DNA of 64,000 nt from assembly GCA_963775085.1 (NCBI GenBank), contig CAVZHO010000005.1:186001-250000 (forward strand), given 5' to 3'. Numbering within the stretch: position 1 is the first letter of the stretch; each line of letters opens with the position of its first letter. The stretch is from JAAFIP01 sp963775085. Its GTDB lineage: Bacteria > Pseudomonadota > Gammaproteobacteria > Burkholderiales > Burkholderiaceae_C. The notes below the pieces were generated by a model, which was given only the letters and a program-made list of their open reading frames with translations, ran no database searches and had not been told where the DNA came from. Below, in pieces: positions 59,115-64,000 of the stretch. The position numbers and the translations under genes are program-made.

Positions 59115-60826
59115 ATGACCCACCCCATCTTCGACTACATCATCATCGGTGGCGGCACCGCCGGTTGCCTGCTGGCCAACCGCTTGAGCGCGGATCGCTC
59201 CAAACATGTGTTGATGATCGAGGCGGGGGGCAAGGACGACTACCACTGGATTCACATTCCGGTGGGCTATCTGTATTGCATTGGCAACCCGCGCACCGAC
59301 TGGCTGTATAAAACCGAGGCCGAAAAGGGCCTGAACGGCCGCGCTTTAGGCTACCCGCGTGGCAAGGTGCTGGGCGGTTGCAGCAGCATCAACGGCATGA
59401 TTTACATGCGGGGCCAGGCGCGGGACTATGACCAGTGGGCGCAGCTCACTGGCGACGATGCCTGGCGCTGGGACAACTGCTTGCCGGACTTCAAAGCGCA
59501 TGAGAGTTACTATAAATTAGATAGCTACTCACGTCCAGGTGACAAGGACTACCATGGCTAAAACACCCGAAAAACTGGCTGCAATTCCACGGCCACCCGG
59601 GTACCGGCAGCAGTGGCGAGTGGCGGATTGAAAAGCAGCGCCTGCGCTGGGATGTGCTCGATGCTTTTTCGCAGGCGGCGCAGCAGGCGGGCATTCCGGC
59701 CACCGACGACTTTAACTGTGGCGACAACGAGGGCGTGGGCTATTTTGAGGTGAACCAAAAGAGTGGCCTGCGCTGGAACGCGGCCAAGGCCTTTGTGCGC
59801 CCCACCTGCTATGGCCGCACCAATTTTGAGATGTGGACGCATGCGCAGGCCACCCGCCTGGTGCTGGAAAAGCAGCCCGACGGCAGCCAGCGTTGCACCG
59901 GCGTGCAGGTGTGGACGGGCCGCAAAATGCTCACCGTACAGGCCAGTGCCGAGGTGATTTTGACGGCGGGCGCGGTCGGCAGCCCGCAGCTATTGCAGCT
60001 CTCTGGCATGGGAGCCGCAGCGGATTTGAAAAGCAAGGGCGTTGAACCCATCGTCGATTTGCCAGGAGTGGGGGCTAACTTGCAAGACCATTTGCAGATC
60101 CGCGCCGTCTTCAAGGTGCAGGGGGTAGAGACGCTCAATGGGCTGGCCAACTCGTGGTGGGGCAAGGCCAAGATCGGTCTGGAATACGCGCTCAAACAAA
60201 CCGGCCCCATGAGCATGGCGCCCAGCCAGCTCGGCGCCTTCACCCGCAGCAGCCCGGACCAGCCCTACCCCAACATTGAATACCATGTGCAGCCCCTGAG
60301 CCTGGATGCCTTTGGCCAGCCGCTGCACAGCTTCCCGGCCTTCACTGCCAGCGTGTGCAACCTGAACCCTACCAGCCGGGGCACGGTCAGCATCACGTCG
60401 AACAAGTTTGAAGATGCGCCCGCCATTGCGCCCCACTACCTGAGCACCGATGCCGACCGCAAGGTCGCCGCCGACAGCCTGCGCATCACGCGCCAGATCG
60501 TGGCGCAACCCGCGCTGGCCAAATACCAGCCGCAGGAATGGAAACCGGGCGTGCAGTTCCAGAGCGACGAGGAGCTGGCGAAATTAGCCGGCGACATTGC
60601 CACCACCATCTTTCACCCGGTCGGCACGGCCAAGATGGGCAAGGCTGATGACCCGATGGCGGTGGTGGACGCGCACCTGCGGGTGCGCGATGGCAAAGGC
60701 GGCGTGGTGCACGGCCTGCGGGTGGTGGATGCCAGCGTCATGCCCACGATCACCAGTGGCAACACCAACAGCCCCACCTTGATGCTGGCCGAAAAAGCGG
60801 CGCGCTGGATAATTCAAGGCGTATAG
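59115..60826 (+). pseudogene. GMC family oxidoreductase disrupted by a repeat A copy
   Basis: The first part (59115-59561) carries FDYIIIGGGTAGCLLANRLS and RGKVLGGCSSINGMIYMRGQ and runs to LPDFKAHESYYKLDSYSRPG before a stop. The rest continues in another frame from KNWLQFHGHPGTGSSGEWRI through LTAGAVGSPQLLQLSGMGAA and HPVGTAKMG to the end SPTLMLAEKAARWI. Between them is a repeat A copy that shifts the frame and supplies the TAA. Without it, about 550 residues of a normal GMC enzyme would be coded. An in-frame ATG at 59654 could still give a product lacking the FAD-binding motif. Confidence 0.85.
59508..59569 (+). repeat. Repeat A copy disrupting the GMC oxidoreductase gene
   Basis: Forward copy: TATAAATTAGATAGCTACTC, ACGTCCAGGTGACAAGGAC, TACCATGGCTAAAACACCC. 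It is the only copy in the window that clearly breaks a gene. Confidence 0.9.
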
Positions 60827-60867
60827 ACATGCTGCCAGAGGGAAAGTACCGATGTCCGGCACCGGCG

Positions 60868-61005
60868 GGCGTCGTTATAGTTTCCCTTACTTCTGTTCGG
60901 CACGCCGAACCTGAGGGCTTGAGGAGACAACAGGATTCCACGGCGGCATATCGGCTGCTTTGCACATCATCAAAAGGCCAACCTAACCGGTTGGCCTTTT
61001 TGTTG
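60868..61005 (+). ncRNA. Candidate small RNA ending in an intrinsic terminator
   Basis: Downstream of the GMC gene a TTATAGT box (about 60875) is followed by TTCCCTTACTTCTGTTCGGC, the perfect hairpin GTTCGGC-AC-GCCGAAC (60896-60911), about 60 further bases with no open frame of note, and a strong terminator. This looks like a free-standing transcript of some 110-120 bases. I do not recognise the RNA family; it could also be just an untranslated end. Confidence 0.35.
60972..61005. terminator. Bidirectional intrinsic terminator
   Basis: AAAAGGCCAACC-TAAC-CGGTTGGCCTTTTTG: stem of eight or more bases with T run on the plus side and TTTT on the minus side. It lies between the GMC gene (plus) and the GGDEF gene (minus) and would serve both. 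Confidence 0.85.
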
Positions 61006-61019
61006 GGCGCGCACCCTGT

Positions 61020-62294
61020 TTACATCAGGTCTGCATCTTCTATGGCCACGGCCTTGCGTGAGTAGGCATCCAATATGGCCACACGGGATGGCATCTTTTG
61101 GGCCGCTTTGGCCAGCGCGTGGGCATCGACCATGGCCGCCTGCGCCGCACTCACACCCTCCGGGCTATACGGCACCTCAGCACCCAAGGGGCGCGTCATG
61201 CGGACATCGCCGCCTGCGGCCAGCCGGGCTATGCCCACACCAATATCGGCGCTGAACTGGCGCGGTGCGCTGCTGCGCGGGTTGATCATGTACGGCCTGC
61301 GGGTACCGCCTGCCAGGCGCAGCCCCAGTGTGCGCAGCGCACTGGGTTGCCTGACGTTTTCCACCAGCACCACAAAGCTGTTGTCATCGTAGCGGCCCAG
61401 CTCGTTGGACGAGCCTGCGTTGTGGCGCACGCGGGAAGCAAAGTTGTAGATCAGTTGCTCGACCGCATTGTCGCCCAGGTCCTGGCGCAGCTGCGCTGCA
61501 TTGAACACCTGGATGCAGACGATGGCGGTCTCGGTGCGGTTACGCTGTGCACGGGTGATGGTTTTGTCTAACCGCTGCACCAGGGCTTCGCCGGTCCAGA
61601 GCTGGGTGAGCAGGTCTTTTTTCTGGTGCAATGACAGGGCGCGGCGCATGCGCAGGTATGCGGTATTTTGTCGCCAGATGGCCAAACCGCTGCCGATCAG
61701 ATAGCCCACGATAGCAATGGCCGACACGGCCTGAAAGGCCAAGTTACCGTCCGTGGCACGCAGGGCCATGGCATGGATACCCACCACAGCAAAAATCAAT
61801 GCCACACAGGCCCAGGCCATGGGGCGGGCAAAATGATCGCCCTGCCAATAGGCGCGCAGTGTCAATACCAGTGCCAGCACCGAGCAACCCAGGTCGACCA
61901 CCGCCACCGCTTGCAACGCCTGCCCGTCATGGGGCCAGAACACCGCACCTGCGGCTATGGCCGCAGCAACCGCCGACACCAACAGAGTGATCTGCACCCA
62001 CGCATCGCGCTGGTAGGCACGTAGAAACTGCCTTAAACCCAACGTGGCGATACAGGCGGACACGGGGCCGCTGAATAAGGTCAGTTTTTGCAGCGTCTGT
62101 GCCGATAGCCCGGTATGCATGGCCGCCAGCCAGCCACTGCCGGTCGCCACAAAAAGCCCCAGGGCAGACACAAATGCCGCGAGCTGCAGCCCCAACGCCG
62201 AGCGCATCACCAGCGCCTGCGCCAATGACACGACAAAGCACAACGCGAATACGCCCAGGCAAGCGCTCCAGAGCGCCACTTCAGCAAGGGTCAT
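61020..62294 (-). CDS. Membrane protein with degenerate GGDEF domain
   Basis: A 424-residue protein with about seven hydrophobic segments in the first 215 residues (VALWSACLGVFALCFVVSLA onward) and a GGDEF-like domain (about 230-400; LLTQLWTGEALVQRLDK, AIVCIQVFNAAQLRQDLGDN). The signature motif reads GRYDDNSFVVLV where active diguanylate cyclases have GRYGGDEF, so c-di-GMP synthesis is unlikely. It might bind GTP or signal by contact with other proteins. No phosphodiesterase domain. Convergent with the GMC gene across the terminator. Confidence 0.82.
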   Translation of the reverse strand: MTLAEVALWSACLGVFALCFVVSLAQALVMRSALGLQLAAFVSALGLFVATGSGWLAAMHTGLSAQTLQKLTLFSGPVSACIATLGLRQFLRAYQRDAWVQITLLVSAVAAAIAAGAVFWPHDGQALQAVAVVDLGCSVLALVLTLRAYWQGDHFARPMAWACVALIFAVVGIHAMALRATDGNLAFQAVSAIAIVGYLIGSGLAIWRQNTAYLRMRRALSLHQKKDLLTQLWTGEALVQRLDKTITRAQRNRTETAIVCIQVFNAAQLRQDLGDNAVEQLIYNFASRVRHNAGSSNELGRYDDNSFVVLVENVRQPSALRTLGLRLAGGTRRPYMINPRSSAPRQFSADIGVGIARLAAGGDVRMTRPLGAEVPYSPEGVSAAQAAMVDAHALAKAAQKMPSRVAILDAYSRKAVAIEDADLM

Positions 62295-62399
62295 AGATTC
62301 CGATCATGGATGAACAACTGACTAGTTTAATACTGTATTGCTGCTCTACTGCAAGCAGATTGTTCAGTCTACCCCGTAGCGTTCGTGACCAAAGTCGCG

Positions 62400-64000
62400 C
62401 TATGGACGCGCAGTTGCCGTGACCGTCCTGGTCAGCGTAGTTTCAGCTGCCGGGCTGGCACTGCTGGGTGGCCAGGGCAGCTCGCTGGCGAGGCGGGGTT
62501 TGCCCAGCGGGGTGGAGGCCAGGCCCTCCTTCACGGCGGCCATGTCCTGCTCACTGGGGTATTGGCCCAGCAGCCAATAGTCAAAGGCTCGCCGGGCAAT
62601 CGGCGCGGCATGCTGGGCACCAAACCCGGCGTTTTCCACAATCACCGCAATCGCAATGCGCGGTGCTTCGGCGGGGGCAAAGGCGATATACAGGGCGTGG
62701 TCGCGCTGGTGCTCGTCGATTTTGCGGACATCGTATTTTTCTTTTTGGCCAATCGTCACGGCCTGGGCAGTGCCGGTTTTGCCACCACTGGCATAGCCCG
62801 CGCCGGCAAAGGCACGTGCCGAGGTGCCTTCGGTGGTCACGCCCACCATCGCCTGCAGCACGGCGGCTACATGCTCGCTCTTGTAGCCCAGATCCACGGG
62901 CGGCTCGGCGGGCACGGCCACCCGCTCGCGCAGCAGGGAGTCCTGGGTCGCTATCACCAAGCGGGGCTTGTGCTTGATGCCCGCATTGGCCAGCACCGCA
63001 GTAGCTTGCGCCAGTTGCAGCATGGTAAAGGTGTTGTAGCCCTGGCCAATGCCCAGCGAAATGGTCTCGCCCGCGTACCATTTTTTTTGTTCGCTGCGTT
63101 TGTAGGCCCTGCGCTTCCAGTCGGTACTGGGCAGCACGCCACGCACCTCGCCCTGAATGTCGATGCCGGTGTATTGACCAAACCCCAAGGGCTTCATGAA
63201 GTCGTGCATGGCATCGACCCCCAGCTCGTTGGCCAGCGAGTAGTAGTAGACATTGCTGGACTTGACGATGCTGCGGTACAGGTCCACCGGGCCCAGGCCG
63301 CCATCGCCGTGGCTGCGAAAGGTGTGGCCGCCAAAGGTCCATGACCCCGCATCGTTGATGACCGTGGAGGCCGAGCGTTTGCCGCTCTCCAGCGCCGCCA
63401 TGGCCATAAAGGGCTTGTAGGTGGAGCCGGGTGGATAGGTGCCGCGCAGGGCGCGGTTGAGCAAGGGTTTGTCGATGGACTCGTTGAGCAGTGCCCAGTT
63501 TTCGGTGTCGATGCCCTCGACAAACAAATTGGGGTCAAAGGTAGGCTTGCTGACAAAGGCCAGCACCTCGCCATTACGCGGGTCGAGCGCAACCAATGCA
63601 CCACGGCGCTCGCCAAACATGTCTTCGATCAGGTGCTGCAACTTGATGTCTATCGACAGTTGCACGGTATTGCCCGGGGTGGCGGGCGTGCTGGCCAGCC
63701 TGCGCACGGCGCGGCCTCCGGCCGAGGTCTCCATCTCTTCGACCCCGGTGATGCCGTGCAGCTGCTGCTCAAAACTCTGCTCCACCCCCAGCTTGCCAAT
63801 GTAGTCGGTGCCCCGGTAGTTGACCCACTGCTCTTCCGGCCAGTCTTCGATGGTTTCTTTTTCGCGCTGGTTGATGCGGCCAATATAGCCAATCACATGG
63901 CTGGCCAGCTCGCCATAGGGGTAGTTGCGAAACAGCCGCGCCTTGATGTCCACGCCGGTAAAGCGAAAGCGCTGCGCCGCAAACTTGGCCACCTCTTCGT
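62400..64000 (-). CDS. mrdA: Penicillin-binding protein 2, partial (start outside the window)
   Basis: At least 533 residues of the elongation-specific transpeptidase PBP2; the N-terminal membrane anchor is cut off by the window edge. The dimerisation part (GVDIKARLFRNYPYGELASH, IGRINQREKETIED) is followed by the transpeptidase domain with the active-site serine in YPPGSTYKPFMAM, the SSN motif in IVKSSNVYYYSLA and the KTG motif in YASGGKTGTAQAV. A Pro/Ser/Thr-rich tail ends the protein. It cross-links peptidoglycan in the rod complex; rodA usually follows in such operons but is absent here, since the downstream neighbour is the GGDEF gene on the same strand. Confidence 0.94.
   Translation of the reverse strand, partial: EEVAKFAAQRFRFTGVDIKARLFRNYPYGELASHVIGYIGRINQREKETIEDWPEEQWVNYRGTDYIGKLGVEQSFEQQLHGITGVEEMETSAGGRAVRRLASTPATPGNTVQLSIDIKLQHLIEDMFGERRGALVALDPRNGEVLAFVSKPTFDPNLFVEGIDTENWALLNESIDKPLLNRALRGTYPPGSTYKPFMAMAALESGKRSASTVINDAGSWTFGGHTFRSHGDGGLGPVDLYRSIVKSSNVYYYSLANELGVDAMHDFMKPLGFGQYTGIDIQGEVRGVLPSTDWKRRAYKRSEQKKWYAGETISLGIGQGYNTFTMLQLAQATAVLANAGIKHKPRLVIATQDSLLRERVAVPAEPPVDLGYKSEHVAAVLQAMVGVTTEGTSARAFAGAGYASGGKTGTAQAVTIGQKEKYDVRKIDEHQRDHALYIAFAPAEAPRIAIAVIVENAGFGAQHAAPIARRAFDYWLLGQYPSEQDMAAVKEGLASTPLGKPRLASELPWPPSSASPAAETTLTRTVTATARP

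Noticed and set aside
61020..62294. Active diguanylate cyclase
   Set aside because: The GGDEF signature is replaced by DDNSF, so the enzymatic label is not supported.

Overview
The window reads as chromosome of a high-GC betaproteobacterium, most likely Burkholderiales/Comamonadaceae (Rhodoferax/Polaromonas-like). This is inferred from gene content: a DUF3567 protein, beta-alanine:pyruvate aminotransferase, NodIJ-type ABC transporter, type 2 OMP decarboxylase, a man-type IIA/HPr/EI phosphotransferase operon, GMC oxidoreductases, and two families of short interspersed repeats. No rRNA, tRNA, CRISPR array, transposase or integrase was recognised.

Layout. 1-5.6 kb is a defence-type island: a frameshifted type I HsdS, an Abi_2/HEPN-like protein, a methylation pair with a half-size HsdS overlapping HsdM and no HsdR, a PIN-domain remnant, and an XRE-ImmA/IrrE regulator-peptidase behind a near-perfect palindrome. 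5.6-25 kb is mostly metabolic: a frameshifted fumarylacetoacetate-hydrolase gene, a DUF3108 protein, a BLUF photoreceptor coupled to an unknown protein, an aminotransferase, purU, a glcD-lrgA-lrgB operon, a hydrolase/thioredoxin pair, a CoA transferase, a DUF4143 ATPase, an MFS transporter and the PTS operon with 84-bp tandem repeats between ptsH and ptsI. 25-37 kb holds two fasciclin proteins, an M14 peptidase, dadA, three DMT exporters, an acetoacetyl-CoA synthetase, tsaB-rimI and a family 4 uracil-DNA glycosylase. 37.2-42.3 kb is a cell-surface locus: a Slam-like outer-membrane protein, a FecR-domain protein with a TbpB/Slam-substrate-like C-terminal barrel, and a collagen-like lipoprotein. 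42.4-47.3 kb is housekeeping (pyrF, psd, nodIJ, a redoxin-dioxygenase fusion). 47.3-49.0 kb is a small AT-richer island bounded by ~230-bp inverted repeats. 49-64 kb carries two GMC oxidoreductases (one disrupted), DUF2855, srkA, purB, a probable defence pair (AAA ATPase plus TOPRIM-like protein), yaeQ, mmsA, a degenerate GGDEF protein and the 3' part of the PBP2 gene mrdA.

The most unusual property is a 50-65 bp AT-rich two-hairpin repeat ('repeat A'), present in about 17 full, partial or degenerate copies. It lies between genes and also inside reading frames. It adds in-frame peptide inserts to tsaB, the uracil-DNA glycosylase, dadA, srkA, the acetoacetyl-CoA synthetase and the DUF3108 protein, and it breaks one GMC oxidoreductase. 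A second, GC-rich element ('repeat B') occurs as four tandem copies in the PTS operon and once, in frame, inside the same acetoacetyl-CoA synthetase. This resembles the protein-inserted palindromic elements of Rickettsia. The other two candidate systems are the surface locus at 37-42 kb and the ATPase/TOPRIM pair at 54.5-56.6 kb.

Several genes differ from an intact frame by one base (hsdS four times, the hydrolase at 5.6 kb, the small secreted protein at 48 kb). Draft-assembly errors cannot be excluded for these.
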